DNA of 6,346 nucleotides from Pseudomonadota bacterium (GTDB lineage Bacteria > Pseudomonadota > Alphaproteobacteria > Rhizobiales > Rhizobiaceae): positions 1-6,346 of the forward strand of contig JAEZXF010000479.1 in assembly GCA_023419995.1 (NCBI GenBank). Direction: 5' to 3'. Each line of letters opens with the position of its first letter. Within the stretch, counting starts at the first letter, position 1. Below are positions 1-6,346 of this stretch, piece by piece. Under the pieces are notes generated by a model, which was given only the letters and a program-made list of their open reading frames with translations, was not told where the DNA came from and did no database searches. A program made the translations under genes and the position numbers.

Positions 1-2
1 TC

Positions 3-701
<699 letters not shown>

Positions 702-725
702 GCGGGCCGGCGGCGGCCACCCGCC
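702..725 (+). terminator. Short GC-rich hairpin just after hemB, possible weak terminator
   Basis: Directly after the hemB stop, GCGGG (702-706) can pair with CCCGC (720-724), or alternatively GGCGG (712-716) with CCGCC (721-725) around a CCAC loop. No T-run follows immediately; the nearest is at 751-755. It could slow or partly end hemB transcription, but a stem this short is common by chance at this GC content. Confidence 0.25.
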
Positions 726-796
726 ATTGAAAACGCGGCACCGATCCCCATTTTTCCCGTCGACAGGGCATGCCGCCCCGACGGAGACGAAAAGCC

Positions 797-1267
797 ATGA
801 CGACGCGCATCCTCGACGGCGAGATCATTCCGGCGCGCCTCGACGACCTCAGGGTCTACGAGGGTGTGCTGTCGCGGCGCATGATGGCGTTCATCCTCGA
901 CTACGTGCTGGTGGCGCTGATGATGATCCCCTTCGCCATCCTGGTGTTCGTGTTCGGCATCGTCACGCTCGGCCTCGGCTGGGCGCTGTTCTCCGTCCTG
1001 TTCCCGGCGGTGGCGCTGATCTACGTGTGGAACACGCTCGGCGGCCCCAACCAGGCTACGGTGGGCATGCGCATGATGGACATCCGGCTGGAGCGGCTCG
1101 ACGGCCGGCCGATCGACGGGCTGGTGGCCGTGGTGCACACCGTCCTGTTCTGGGCCGGCAACGTGCTGCTGACGCCGCTCATCCTGCTGGCGACGCTGTT
1201 CCTCGAACGCAAGCGCACCGTGCACGACCTGCTGCTCGGCACGGTGGTGACCCGCTCCGACCGCTGA
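797..1267 (+). CDS. RDD family integral membrane protein
   Basis: Small inner-membrane protein of 156 residues, function unknown. The RDD family is named for a conserved arginine and two aspartates. Here R28 and D35 lie in RRMMAFILDYVLV at the start of the first membrane segment, and the family's C-terminal signature appears as VHDLLLGTVVTR (D144). Hydrophobic segments cover roughly residues 30-56, 57-78 and 108-136, with a cytoplasmic-type loop LGGPNQATVGMRMMDIRLE between the second and third, typical of the family. ATG 797 is chosen because GGAG (783-786) lies 10 bases upstream; an in-frame ATG at 770 would add nine mostly basic residues and has no good ribosome site. It lies between hemB and bpt, an order I recall from rhizobia. 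No enzymatic role can be read from it; some RDD proteins have been linked to ion or osmotic stress, but that cannot be transferred here. Confidence 0.92.
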   Translation: MTTRILDGEIIPARLDDLRVYEGVLSRRMMAFILDYVLVALMMIPFAILVFVFGIVTLGLGWALFSVLFPAVALIYVWNTLGGPNQATVGMRMMDIRLERLDGRPIDGLVAVVHTVLFWAGNVLLTPLILLATLFLERKRTVHDLLLGTVVTRSDR

Positions 1268-1271
1268 ACCC

Positions 1272-1318
1272 GGAAGGCGCGGCGACGGGCCGCAACACGG
1301 CCTCGTGAGGCGCCTTTC
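1272..1318 (+). terminator. Candidate terminator after the RDD gene
   Basis: GGAAGGCGC (1272-1280) is complementary to GCGCCTTTC (1310-1318), giving nine pairs with one G-U. An inner GGCC/GGCC stem (1288-1291 with 1299-1302, seven-base loop) lies within it. The 3' arm ends in TTTC, with a further TTTT at 1323-1326, so the T-tract is imperfect. It begins 5 bases after the RDD stop, as expected for a terminator separating hemB-RDD from bpt. Confidence 0.4.
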
Positions 1319-1330
1319 AGAATTTTGCGG

Positions 1331-1363
1331 TTGACGTTTTCTGCCGACGTGACATGCCTATTA
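1331..1363 (+). promoter_or_regulatory. Candidate housekeeping-sigma promoter for bpt
   Basis: TTGACG at 1331-1336 is a near-perfect -35 hexamer in an AT-richer patch. The -10 is less clear: ATGCCT (1354-1359) has the ideal 17-base spacing, while the better-looking CTATTA (1358-1363) is 21 bases away. It lies about 25-55 bases upstream of the bpt start and just past the candidate terminator, so bpt could be started independently of hemB. Confidence 0.4.
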
Positions 1364-1385
1364 AGCCGAACAGCAGTCCCGGACC

Positions 1386-2147
1386 ATGAAGCATCATCAT
1401 CCGCCCCAGTCGCCGCAGTTCTTCCTGACCGCCCCCTCGCCCTGTCCCTATGTCGAGGGCGAGTTCGAGCGGAAGGTGTTCACGCATCTCGTCGGGGACC
1501 GGGCGCCCGAGCTGAACGACCTGCTGACGCAGGGCGGCTTCCGCCGCTCGCAGAACATCGCCTACAGGCCCGCCTGCGAGACCTGCCGCGCCTGCGTGTC
1601 GGTGCGCATCGTCGTCGGCGAGTTCGACCCGACGCGCAGCATGCGCCGGGTGATCGCGCGCAACGACGACCTCGTCGGCGCGGTGCACGACGCCGAGCCC
1701 TCGTCCGAGCAGTATTCGCTGTTCCGCACCTATCTCGACGCCCGCCACCGCCTCGGCGGCATGTCGGACATGACCGTGCTCGACTACGCCATGATGGTCG
1801 AGGACAGCCACGTCGACACGCGCATCATCGAGTATCGCCGCCGCGGCCCGGACAGCTTCATCACCGGCAAGGGCGAAGGCGAGCTGATCGCCGTGGCGCT
1901 GACCGACTGGATGAGCGACGGCCGGTCGATGGTCTACTCGTTCTACGATCCCGCGATCGAGCACCGCTCGCTCGGCACCTTCATGATCCTCGACCACATC
2001 GCCCGCGCCCAGGCGGCGGGCCTGCCCTATGTCTATCTCGGCTATTGGGTCAACGGGTCGCGCAAGATGGCGTATAAGGTCCGCTTCGAGCCGCAGGAGC
2101 ACCTCGGGCCCAAGGGCTGGGAACGCTATCACGGCGAGCCGCGCTGA
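1386..2147 (+). CDS. bpt: Aspartate/glutamate leucyltransferase (bacterial ATE-family arginyltransferase homologue)
   Basis: Transfers leucine from Leu-tRNA to proteins with N-terminal Asp or Glu, creating a primary N-degron that ClpS delivers to ClpAP; it acts in the cytosol. The 253 residues match the usual bacterial length. The N-terminal ATE domain contains [15 protein letters not shown] and [23 protein letters not shown], with C20 and the family-typical CxxCxxC at C64, C67 and C70. The C-terminal GNAT-like half has [30 protein letters not shown] and [23 protein letters not shown] 1386 fits the family's N-terminus, though no strong Shine-Dalgarno is visible upstream. It may be driven by the TTGACG element at 1331. 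The specificity (Leu onto Asp/Glu, as in Vibrio vulnificus Bpt) is inferred from family membership; older annotations say arginyl-tRNA--protein transferase. No odd features were seen. Confidence 0.96.
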   Translation: MKHHHPPQSPQFFLTAPSPCPYVEGEFERKVFTHLVGDRAPELNDLLTQGGFRRSQNIAYRPACETCRACVSVRIVVGEFDPTRSMRRVIARNDDLVGAVHDAEPSSEQYSLFRTYLDARHRLGGMSDMTVLDYAMMVEDSHVDTRIIEYRRRGPDSFITGKGEGELIAVALTDWMSDGRSMVYSFYDPAIEHRSLGTFMILDHIARAQAAGLPYVYLGYWVNGSRKMAYKVRFEPQEHLGPKGWERYHGEPR

Positions 2148-2150
2148 CAG

Positions 2151-2167
2151 CGACCGTCCGACGGTTG
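2151..2167 (+). other. Seven-pair hairpin between bpt and the exporter gene
   Basis: CGACCGT (2151-2157) pairs with ACGGTTG (2161-2167) around a three-base CCG loop, with one G-U pair. It starts 3 bases after the bpt stop and no T-run follows, so it is not a standard intrinsic terminator. A second copy of CGACCGT sits at 2202-2208, just before the next start codon, and could pair with the same 3' arm instead. Confidence 0.35.
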
Positions 2168-2210
2168 CCTCGCACCATCTCCCCCAGCCATTCGTGCGAC
2201 ACGACCGTTC

Positions 2211-3113
2211 ATGTCCGAGACACAGTCCAATCATACCAAGGGCCTGCTGCTGACCGCCATCGGCGGGCTGGCGCTGACGGCCGACATCCCCCTGATCAAG
2301 CTGGCGGGCGGCGACGTGTGGAGCGTGCTGATGCTGCGCGCGGGCACGACCTTCGTCGCGTCGCTCGCCATCTGGCTCGTCTGGCGCGCGCTGTCGCCGA
2401 ACGCGCCGGCGCTCATCCCCGGCAGGGCGGGCGTGGCGGTGGCGGCGTTCTACGCGCTGAGCTCGATCGCCTTCATCACCGCGGTTTACAACACCTCGAC
2501 GGCCAACGTCGTGTTCATCCTCGCCTTCAACACCATGTTCGCGGCGCTCCTGTCGTGGGTGTTCCTGAAGGAGCGGCCCGGGCCGGCGACGCTGGCCGCG
2601 ATGGCGGCGATGATCCTCGGCGTGCTCATCATCGTCGGCGACGGCATCGCCGCCGGCAACCTGTTCGGCGACATGATGGCGCTCGCGGCGTCGTTCCTCA
2701 TCGCCTCCGCCATCACGGTCTCGCGCGCCTCCGGCCGCGACATGGGCTTCACGCCGCTGGTCGCGACGCTGGTGCCGTTCGCGGTCGCGCTCGGCTTCGT
2801 CGCCCAGCAGGGCGGGCTGCAGATCGCGGCGCCGTGGTGGATCGTCTTCAACGGCGCGGTGGTGATGCCGCTGTCGTTCTACTGCCTGGCGACCGGGCCG
2901 CGCTACATCTCGGCGCCCGAGGTGGCGATGTTCTACCTGCTCGAGACCGTGCTGGCGCCGATCTGGGTGTGGATGATCTTCTCCGAGACGCCCTCGACGC
3001 GCAGCCTGATCGGCGGCGCGGTGCTGGTCGCGGCGCTCGTCGCCCACTCGCTGTGGCAGATCGCGCAGGGCAACATCCGCCGACGCGCGGCGCGCCCGCC
3101 GCGCCACCCCTGA
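2211..3113 (+). CDS. DMT superfamily (EamA domain) inner-membrane transporter
   Basis: Drug/metabolite-transporter family permease of 300 residues. It has the duplicated EamA fold: two repeats of five helices, roughly residues 11-143 and 153-287. Family signatures close each half: YNTSTANVVFILAFNTMFAAL followed by FLKERP near 120, and APEVAMFYLLETVLAPIWVW followed by FSETPS near 258. The short loops and the basic tail (NIRRRAARPPRHP) suit a cytoplasmic C-terminus. Members usually export amino acids, nucleosides or other small metabolites; the substrate cannot be read from sequence, so YdcZ-, RhtA- or PecM-like labels are not justified. ATG 2211 lies 63 bases after bpt with no clear Shine-Dalgarno; the next in-frame ATG (M41) would remove the first helix. 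It may be read from the bpt promoter. It converges on the DUF3592 gene with 22 bases between the stops. Confidence 0.94.
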   Translation: MSETQSNHTKGLLLTAIGGLALTADIPLIKLAGGDVWSVLMLRAGTTFVASLAIWLVWRALSPNAPALIPGRAGVAVAAFYALSSIAFITAVYNTSTANVVFILAFNTMFAALLSWVFLKERPGPATLAAMAAMILGVLIIVGDGIAAGNLFGDMMALAASFLIASAITVSRASGRDMGFTPLVATLVPFAVALGFVAQQGGLQIAAPWWIVFNGAVVMPLSFYCLATGPRYISAPEVAMFYLLETVLAPIWVWMIFSETPSTRSLIGGAVLVAALVAHSLWQIAQGNIRRRAARPPRHP

Positions 3114-3128
3114 ACGACGTTCCCGCGG

Positions 3129-3146
3129 GGCCGGTTCAGGCCGGCC
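3129..3146. terminator. GC hairpin at the convergent gene ends, possible bidirectional terminator
   Basis: GGCCGG (3129-3134) and CCGGCC (3141-3146) form a six-pair stem with a six-base loop between the ends of two convergent genes. It overlaps the last codons of the minus-strand gene. Neither side has a T-run, so the call rests mainly on position. Confidence 0.3.
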
Positions 3147-3702
3147 GGCGCGCGCCGCGCAGCGGCGAGACGGCGAGCCACAGGCCGAGAAGCCCGGCAA
3201 GGAGGCCGACTGCGCCGTCGAACGCCGCCTGCCGCCAGACGAAGCCGGTGTCGAGCACGGCCTCCTGCGGCGCATGCGGGTCGTAGGAGACCTCGACCGC
3301 GCGCCCGGTCACCAGGGCGAAGTTGAGACGGCTGTAGAGCGTGCGCAGGCGCCGGTCGTGCGGCTCGGCGCGGTCGGCGAAGCTCGCGCGGTTGCCCTCA
3401 CGGGCGATGCCGGCGACCTCGTAGCCGTAGGAGACGCGCAGCACCAGCTCGCGCGCCAGTTCCCCGCCCTCGCCCGGCATGTAGCTGCGCTCGGAAAGGG
3501 AGACGGAGCGGATCGCGCCTTGCGCCACCGGCCAGTGCCGCGCCTCCAGGTTGGCCTGCATCGCCTGCCACGGAAGCCGCGCGAACACGCCCGCCGCCAG
3601 CGCCAGAAGCAGCGCGCCGCCCAGTGCCGCCAGCAAGGCGGCCGGCCGATAGGACGTCCGGGTGGTTCCTGCCCCCGACGCCCGGAAGCTGACTGAATTC
3701 AT
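3136..3702 (-). CDS. DUF3592 domain-containing membrane protein
   Basis: Function unknown. The 188 residues fit the DUF3592 layout: a basic N-terminal stretch, a membrane helix at about residues 21-43, an extracytoplasmic or soluble beta-rich domain, and a second helix at about 160-182 ending in a basic tail. The domain signature is visible as WPVAQGAIRSVSL (57-69), LVLRVSYGYEVAGIAREGNR (87-104), and GRAVEVSYDPHAPQEAVLDTG (a 21-residue stretch from 133) with its typical V-x-Y-D-P core. ATG at 3702 is chosen; a GTG one codon upstream (3705) is equally in frame, and a GGCGGGGG stretch lies just upstream of both. The gene is 106 bases downstream of the glyoxalase-like gene on the same strand and faces the exporter gene. 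Family assignment is by recognised pattern; no substrate or partner can be named. Confidence 0.8.
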   Translation of the reverse strand: MNSVSFRASGAGTTRTSYRPAALLAALGGALLLALAAGVFARLPWQAMQANLEARHWPVAQGAIRSVSLSERSYMPGEGGELARELVLRVSYGYEVAGIAREGNRASFADRAEPHDRRLRTLYSRLNFALVTGRAVEVSYDPHAPQEAVLDTGFVWRQAAFDGAVGLLAGLLGLWLAVSPLRGARRPA

Positions 3703-3791
3703 CACGGCCCCCGCCGATCATTGCCCGGATGCCACATTAGTGCCGGATGACTTGCGGAACGGCCAAGGAAATCGGTCAAATTAAACGCAAC

Positions 3792-3808
3792 CGGGCGTCG
3801 GCGGCCCG
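3792..3808 (-). terminator. Weak candidate terminator after the glyoxalase-like gene
   Basis: Reading the minus strand, CGGGC (3808-3804) pairs with GCCCG (3796-3792) around a seven-base loop, followed by GTTGCGTTTAATTT. Four bases separate the stop codon from the stem. The five-pair stem and broken T-tract make it weak. Confidence 0.28.
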
Positions 3809-3811
3809 CGC

Positions 3812-4363
3812 CTAGCCGTCCTTCAGCTCCATGAAGCGGATCCGGTTGTTGAACGGGTCGATGACCTCGACCTCCAGCCGCGTGCCCTCGTCCTCGAGGC
3901 CGGGCTTCATGTAGCGGTAGTTCCTCGCCGCCAGCTCGGCCTGGAAGGCGCGGATGCCGGTCATGTAGACGCACATGTTGCCGCCGGGAGTGGCGTCGCC
4001 CGCATGCTCAGACAGGTGCAGCCTGAGGCCGGCGCGCGAGACCTGCGTGTAGAGCGGGAAGTCGTCGCCGTAGCGGTGCTCCCAGTCGACGGAGAAGCCG
4101 AGAAAACCGAGATAGAACTCGTGCGCCTTCGCCACGTCGAAGATGCGCACGATCGGCACCGCCTGCTCGAAGGCGATGCCTCCGGCCTGCGGGACCGCGG
4201 CGGACGTCGCCGCGATCCTGGCCGCCAGCACGTTCCAGCTCGCCTGCCCGAACTGTCGGGCGACGATCTCGAGGGCCTCGCTGTGGGTGAGTGTGACATC
4301 GCGGGCGGCAAGCGCCTCCCGCATGGATCTGGCCATGGCCTTGGCGTCGCGATAGTCGCGCAT
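3812..4363 (-). CDS. Glyoxalase superfamily protein, bleomycin-resistance-like with N-terminal helical domain
   Basis: A 183-residue cytosolic protein with two parts. Residues 5-50 (DAKAMARSMREALAARDVTL, then HSEALEIVARQFGQASWNVLAARI) match a short helical domain that I recall as the Pfam Glyoxalase_8 type. Residues 66-181 form a vicinal-oxygen-chelate domain of bleomycin-resistance style: PIVRIFDVAKAHEFYLGFLGFSVDWEHR, spanning 70-97, then FPLYTQVSRAGLRLHLSEHAGDATPGG and, near the end, EVEVIDPFNNRIRFME. Such domains bind bleomycin-type glycopeptides by dimer sequestration, or act as small-molecule binding or glyoxalase-like enzymes. Resistance is not proven and the obvious metal ligands of true glyoxalase I are not evident. 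ATG 4363 has a strong GAAGGA (4377-4372) eight bases upstream. It lies 179 bases downstream of msrQ on the same strand and probably has its own promoter, although read-through from msrPQ is possible. Confidence 0.9.
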   Translation of the reverse strand: MRDYRDAKAMARSMREALAARDVTLTHSEALEIVARQFGQASWNVLAARIAATSAAVPQAGGIAFEQAVPIVRIFDVAKAHEFYLGFLGFSVDWEHRYGDDFPLYTQVSRAGLRLHLSEHAGDATPGGNMCVYMTGIRAFQAELAARNYRYMKPGLEDEGTRLEVEVIDPFNNRIRFMELKDG

Positions 4364-4523
4364 CGTCCGTTTCCTTCGTCATGGCGAAGCCACCGCCGGC
4401 GCCCGCATTGCCAACGCCTTCGCCCGAACGGTTGAAACGGTGAGGAAGGATCGCAGCGAGGCGTTCGCCATGCTCCTTCGGGAGCGCGGGCTGCAGGCCG
4501 CCTCAGGCCTTCGGCCACGATAG
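4356..4523 (+). pseudogene. Possible C-terminal remnant of a plus-strand gene
   Basis: Between the start of the glyoxalase-like gene and the end of msrQ, the plus-strand frame from the stop at 4353-4355 to TAG 4521-4523 stays open for 55 codons. It reads like a protein tail: it includes GEATAGARIANAFARTVETV and then RKDRSEAFAMLLRERGLQ. G/C at third positions is high, in line with neighbouring genes. No ATG start lies upstream in this frame and only GTG 4440 or ATG 4470 could initiate, so it is not an intact gene. It partly overlaps the 5' end of the glyoxalase-like gene. I do not recognise the family; GC-rich chance openness is a serious alternative. Confidence 0.2.
4471..4484. other. Small hairpin with UUCG tetraloop on the plus strand
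   Basis: GCTCC (4471-4475) and GGAGC (4480-4484) flank TTCG, giving a C(UUCG)G-closed stem if transcribed from the plus strand. On the minus strand the loop is CGAA. It lies in the gap between msrQ and the glyoxalase-like gene without a T-run. It could stabilise the 3' end of the msrQ message, or it may be chance. Confidence 0.25.
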
Positions 4524-4542
4524 GGCATGCGGCCCGCCCGCG

Positions 4543-5214
4543 CTAGCCCCGGCGCGCCGCGCGCGCAGGCCGCCCTCCCCTCCGCCACCGCAGGATCGCC
4601 GGGCGCAGCAGGCGATAGAGGACGAGGACGCAGGCCAGCACCAGATAGACGAAGGGCTCCGCCGTCACCACCTTGACCGACATGGCGTAGTGGAGCGCGC
4701 CGCCGAGCACGATCACGTAGCTCAGCCGGTGCAGCCGGTTCCAGTTCGGCCCCAGCCGGCGGATCGAGAAGGCGTTCGAGGTCACGGCGAGCGGGACGAG
4801 CAGCACGAGGCAGGCCATGCCGATGGTGATGAAGGGACGCTTGGCGATGTCGGCCAGGATGGCGGAAAGGTTGAGGTTCTGGTCGAGGACCAGATAGGTG
4901 AGGAAGTGCATCGCCACGTACCAGAAGGCGAGCAGCCCGAGCGCACGGCGGTAGCGCAGGAGGCTGATGCCGGCGAGGTCGCGCAGCGGCGTCACCGTCA
5001 GGACGGCGATCAGGAAGCGCAGCGCCCAGATGCCGAGCAGGTGCTCGAACTCCTTGACGACGTTCCCGGGGATCTGCCCGGTCACGCCGAGATAGAACCC
5101 GTAGGCCGCCGGCACGAAGCCCGCGACATAGAGCGCCCAGATGCTGCCGGAGCGCCAGAGCCCGGCGGACAGGGCGCCGGCCGGACGGCCCGCGATGTCG
5201 CCTGCCGGACGCAT
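4543..5214 (-). CDS. msrQ: Protein-methionine-sulfoxide reductase haem-binding subunit
   Basis: Inner-membrane haem-b (and flavin) protein that carries electrons, from flavin reductase or the quinone pool, to periplasmic MsrP. The 223 residues contain six predicted helices of the ferric-reductase-like transmembrane domain, starting near residue 24 (SIWALYVAGFVPAAYGFYLG). The candidate haem histidines are H103 (YVAMHFLTY), H162 (NRLHRLSYV) and H175 (GGALHYAMS). Their spacing mirrors the histidines assigned in E. coli MsrQ, including the 13-residue step between the last two. H58 (KEFEHLLGIWALRF) is also a family position. The tail is arginine-rich (RWRRGGRPARAARRG). ATG 5214 is two bases after the msrP stop, with GAAGG inside the msrP 3' end about 13 bases upstream, suggesting translational coupling. 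Length and context fit the family; no defect was seen. Confidence 0.96.
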   Translation of the reverse strand: MRPAGDIAGRPAGALSAGLWRSGSIWALYVAGFVPAAYGFYLGVTGQIPGNVVKEFEHLLGIWALRFLIAVLTVTPLRDLAGISLLRYRRALGLLAFWYVAMHFLTYLVLDQNLNLSAILADIAKRPFITIGMACLVLLVPLAVTSNAFSIRRLGPNWNRLHRLSYVIVLGGALHYAMSVKVVTAEPFVYLVLACVLVLYRLLRPAILRWRRGGRPARAARRG

Positions 5215-5216
5215 CG

Positions 5217-6167
5217 TCAGTAGTTGACCTTCAGGTCCATGCCGGCATAGAGGCCGGCGACCTCCTCGGCGTAGCCGTTGAACGGCAGCGTGTCGCGGCG
5301 CGCCAGGCTCAGGAACCCGCCCTCGCCGATGCGGATCTCGGCCGCCTGGCTCCAGCGCGGATGATCGACCGCCGGATTGACGTTGGCGTAGAAGCCGTAT
5401 TCGTGCGGCGCCATGCGCTTCCAGCTCGTCACCGGCTCCTCCTCGACGAGCGAGATGCGCACGATCGACTTGATGCCCTTGAAGCCGTATTTCCACGGCA
5501 CGATGAGGCGCACCGGCGCGCCGTTCTGGCTGGGCAGCGTGCGGCCGTAGAGGCCGACGGCGAGGATCGCCAGCGGATGGCGCGCCTCGTCGAGCCTGAG
5601 CCCCTCGACATAGGGCCAGGGCAGCGGCTGGAACAGGCCCTTCTGGCCCCGCATCTCCTCGGGCCGCACCACGGTCTCGAAGGCGCCGTATTTCGCGCTG
5701 CCGAGCGGCTCGACCCTGTCGAGAAGGGCGGCGAGCGGAAAGCCCACCCACGGGATGACCATCGACCACGCCTCGACGCAGCGCAGCCGGTAGACGCGCT
5801 CCTCGAGCGCGAAGCCGCGCAGGTCGTCGACGTCGAAGGTGTGCGGCTTGCCGACGAGGCCGTCGACCTGAAGGGTCCACGGCTCCGGCTTGAAGTCGCC
5901 CGAGTAGCGGGCCGGATCGGTCTTGCCGGCGCCGAACTCGTAGAAATTGTTGTAGTTGGTGACGTCCTTCGCCGGCGTCGGCGGCTCGTCCGTGCCGAAG
6001 GGGCCGGGCTTGACGGCAAGCGGGGCCTGCGCCGCCTCGGCCCTGCCCGCGGCCGACAGCACCGGCAGCGAAGCAAGCGCGCCGGCGATCAGCGCGCGGC
6101 GGTTGAGATAGGCGGATTCCGGCGTGATCTGCGACTGCGGCACCGGGGGGACGCGGTAGGCGGTCAT
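5217..6167 (-). CDS. msrP: Protein-methionine-sulfoxide reductase catalytic subunit (molybdopterin)
   Basis: Periplasmic Mo-molybdopterin enzyme that reduces methionine sulfoxide (both R and S forms in characterised homologues) in envelope proteins, using electrons from MsrQ. The 316 residues match the family length. The N-terminus has a twin-arginine signal: [19 protein letters not shown] with R23-R24 after a 22-residue n-region, and probable cleavage after AEA near residue 45, so it is exported folded with cofactor. The mature part shows [10 protein letters not shown] (70-79), the molybdenum-ligating cysteine C130 in [54 protein letters not shown] and [15 protein letters not shown] 6167 has AGGAG (6180-6176) eight bases upstream. 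It is the first gene of an msrPQ operon, overlapped by no other gene, with a stress-type promoter candidate upstream. Confidence 0.98.
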   Translation of the reverse strand: MTAYRVPPVPQSQITPESAYLNRRALIAGALASLPVLSAAGRAEAAQAPLAVKPGPFGTDEPPTPAKDVTNYNNFYEFGAGKTDPARYSGDFKPEPWTLQVDGLVGKPHTFDVDDLRGFALEERVYRLRCVEAWSMVIPWVGFPLAALLDRVEPLGSAKYGAFETVVRPEEMRGQKGLFQPLPWPYVEGLRLDEARHPLAILAVGLYGRTLPSQNGAPVRLIVPWKYGFKGIKSIVRISLVEEEPVTSWKRMAPHEYGFYANVNPAVDHPRWSQAAEIRIGEGGFLSLARRDTLPFNGYAEEVAGLYAGMDLKVNY

Positions 6168-6205
6168 GGCTCAGGCTCCTGCTCGTGCGGCGTTGCCGCT
6201 CGCCC

Positions 6206-6230
6206 AATGCGTCAAAAAGAGCAGAGTTCC
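6206..6230 (-). promoter_or_regulatory. Candidate EcfG-type stress promoter for msrPQ
   Basis: On the minus strand GGAAC (6230-6226) is followed after exactly 16 bases by CATT (6209-6206). The alphaproteobacterial general stress sigma factor EcfG recognises GGAAC-N16/17-CGTT, so only one base differs. Transcription would start near 6200, about 30 bases before the msrP start codon. A TTGACG (6215-6210) in the same stretch lacks a usable -10 hexamer. Confidence 0.38.
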
Positions 6231-6249
6231 CCGATGACGGGAAGTGGGC

Positions 6250-6280
6250 GGGCGACCACGTTTTGGTGTTCGCCCCTTTT
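6250..6280 (+). terminator. Hairpin followed by TTTT upstream of msrP
   Basis: GGGCG+ACC (6250-6257) pairs with GGT (6265-6267) and CGCCC (6271-6275), with a three-base bulge, and is followed by C and TTTT (6277-6280). It reads as an intrinsic terminator on the plus strand, yet no plus-strand gene leads into it. On the minus strand the T-run would precede the stem, so it is not a terminator for a gene beyond the right edge. Confidence 0.3.
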
Positions 6281-6314
6281 CGGGCAGGGGCCGTTCAGTC
6301 CGCGCGTAGCGCTG

Positions 6315-6346
6315 CCCCTCACCTGCCTGCCGGCATCCTCTCCCCG
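6315..6346. repeat. Left part of a probable rhizobial intergenic palindromic repeat, cut by the window edge
   Basis: The last 32 bases read CCCCTCACCTGCCTGCCGGC followed by ATCCTCTCCCCG. From memory this resembles the first arm of the dispersed palindromic elements (RIME/RPE type) found between genes in Mesorhizobium, Rhizobium and relatives. Those typically run CCCTCA...CTGCCGGC...TCTCCCCG and then invert into CGGGGAGA. The inner TGCCGGCA (6328-6335) is self-complementary. The second arm would lie beyond the window. Confidence 0.5.

Noticed and set aside
727..755. TTGAAA (727-732) with ATTTTT 17 bases downstream as a promoter for the RDD gene
   Set aside because: The -10 match is poor and the hemB-RDD gap is short enough for co-transcription; not strong enough to list.
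1386..1400. Run of three histidine codons after the bpt start (MKHHH), as in a purification tag
   Set aside because: Only three histidines, followed by a normal family N-terminus; natural sequence, not a vector tag.
1317..3275. Very long (652-codon) open frame on the minus strand opposite bpt and the exporter gene
   Set aside because: Its translation is Arg/His/Asp/Ala-rich low-complexity sequence with no family signature, and it runs across the intergenic gap and two well-identified genes. It is an antisense shadow produced by high GC3 codon use.
2165..3286. Plus-strand 373-codon frame overlapping the exporter gene
   Set aside because: Arg/Ala/Gly-rich shadow in another frame of a clear EamA transporter; no motif.
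4379..4588. Minus-strand 69-codon frame overlapping the msrQ 3' end
   Set aside because: No recognisable domain, it overlaps msrQ and no convincing ribosome site was seen; considered a chance frame.
4543..6207. A single 554-codon minus-strand reading frame that could be taken as an MsrP-MsrQ fusion
   Set aside because: Only the last 223 codons encode MsrQ. The upstream part is an off-frame shadow of msrP, which has its own intact frame, Tat signal and stop at 5217-5219.

Overview
This is a GC-rich chromosomal window of core metabolic and housekeeping genes. It most likely comes from an alphaproteobacterium of the order Hyphomicrobiales (Rhizobiales), in the Mesorhizobium/Phyllobacteriaceae neighbourhood. 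Four things point there: the cysteine-free, aspartate-containing HemB; the hemB - RDD protein - bpt gene order; the high G/C at third codon positions; and a sequence at the right edge that looks like half of a rhizobial intergenic palindromic repeat. The placement is inferred from recalled family features, not from a database search.

Left half, plus strand (1-3113). The window opens inside hemB (porphobilinogen synthase, 5' end missing). A small RDD-family membrane protein and bpt (aspartate/glutamate leucyltransferase of the N-degron pathway) follow, then a ten-helix EamA/DMT-family exporter. The gaps are 95, 118 and 63 bases. A fair terminator-like stem lies after the RDD gene and a TTGACG promoter-like element precedes bpt, so bpt may have its own promoter.

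Right half, minus strand (3136-6167). The exporter gene converges on a DUF3592 membrane protein, with 22 bases between the stop codons. Reading right to left in the direction of transcription come msrP (periplasmic Mo-dependent methionine sulfoxide reductase catalytic subunit), msrQ (its haem-b membrane partner, 2 bases downstream), a two-part glyoxalase/bleomycin-resistance-like protein, and the DUF3592 gene. MsrP and MsrQ form one repair system: MsrQ passes electrons through the inner membrane to MsrP, which reduces oxidised methionines in envelope proteins. A GGAAC-N16-CATT element upstream of msrP resembles the alphaproteobacterial general stress (EcfG) promoter with one mismatch.

No non-coding stretch exceeds 300 bases, and no tRNA, rRNA, CRISPR array, insertion sequence or prophage was seen. 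I found no convincing undescribed system. The points worth checking are regulatory (msrP promoter, hairpins), the edge repeat, a possible gene remnant between msrQ and the glyoxalase gene, and the haem-synthesis/N-degron neighbourhood.
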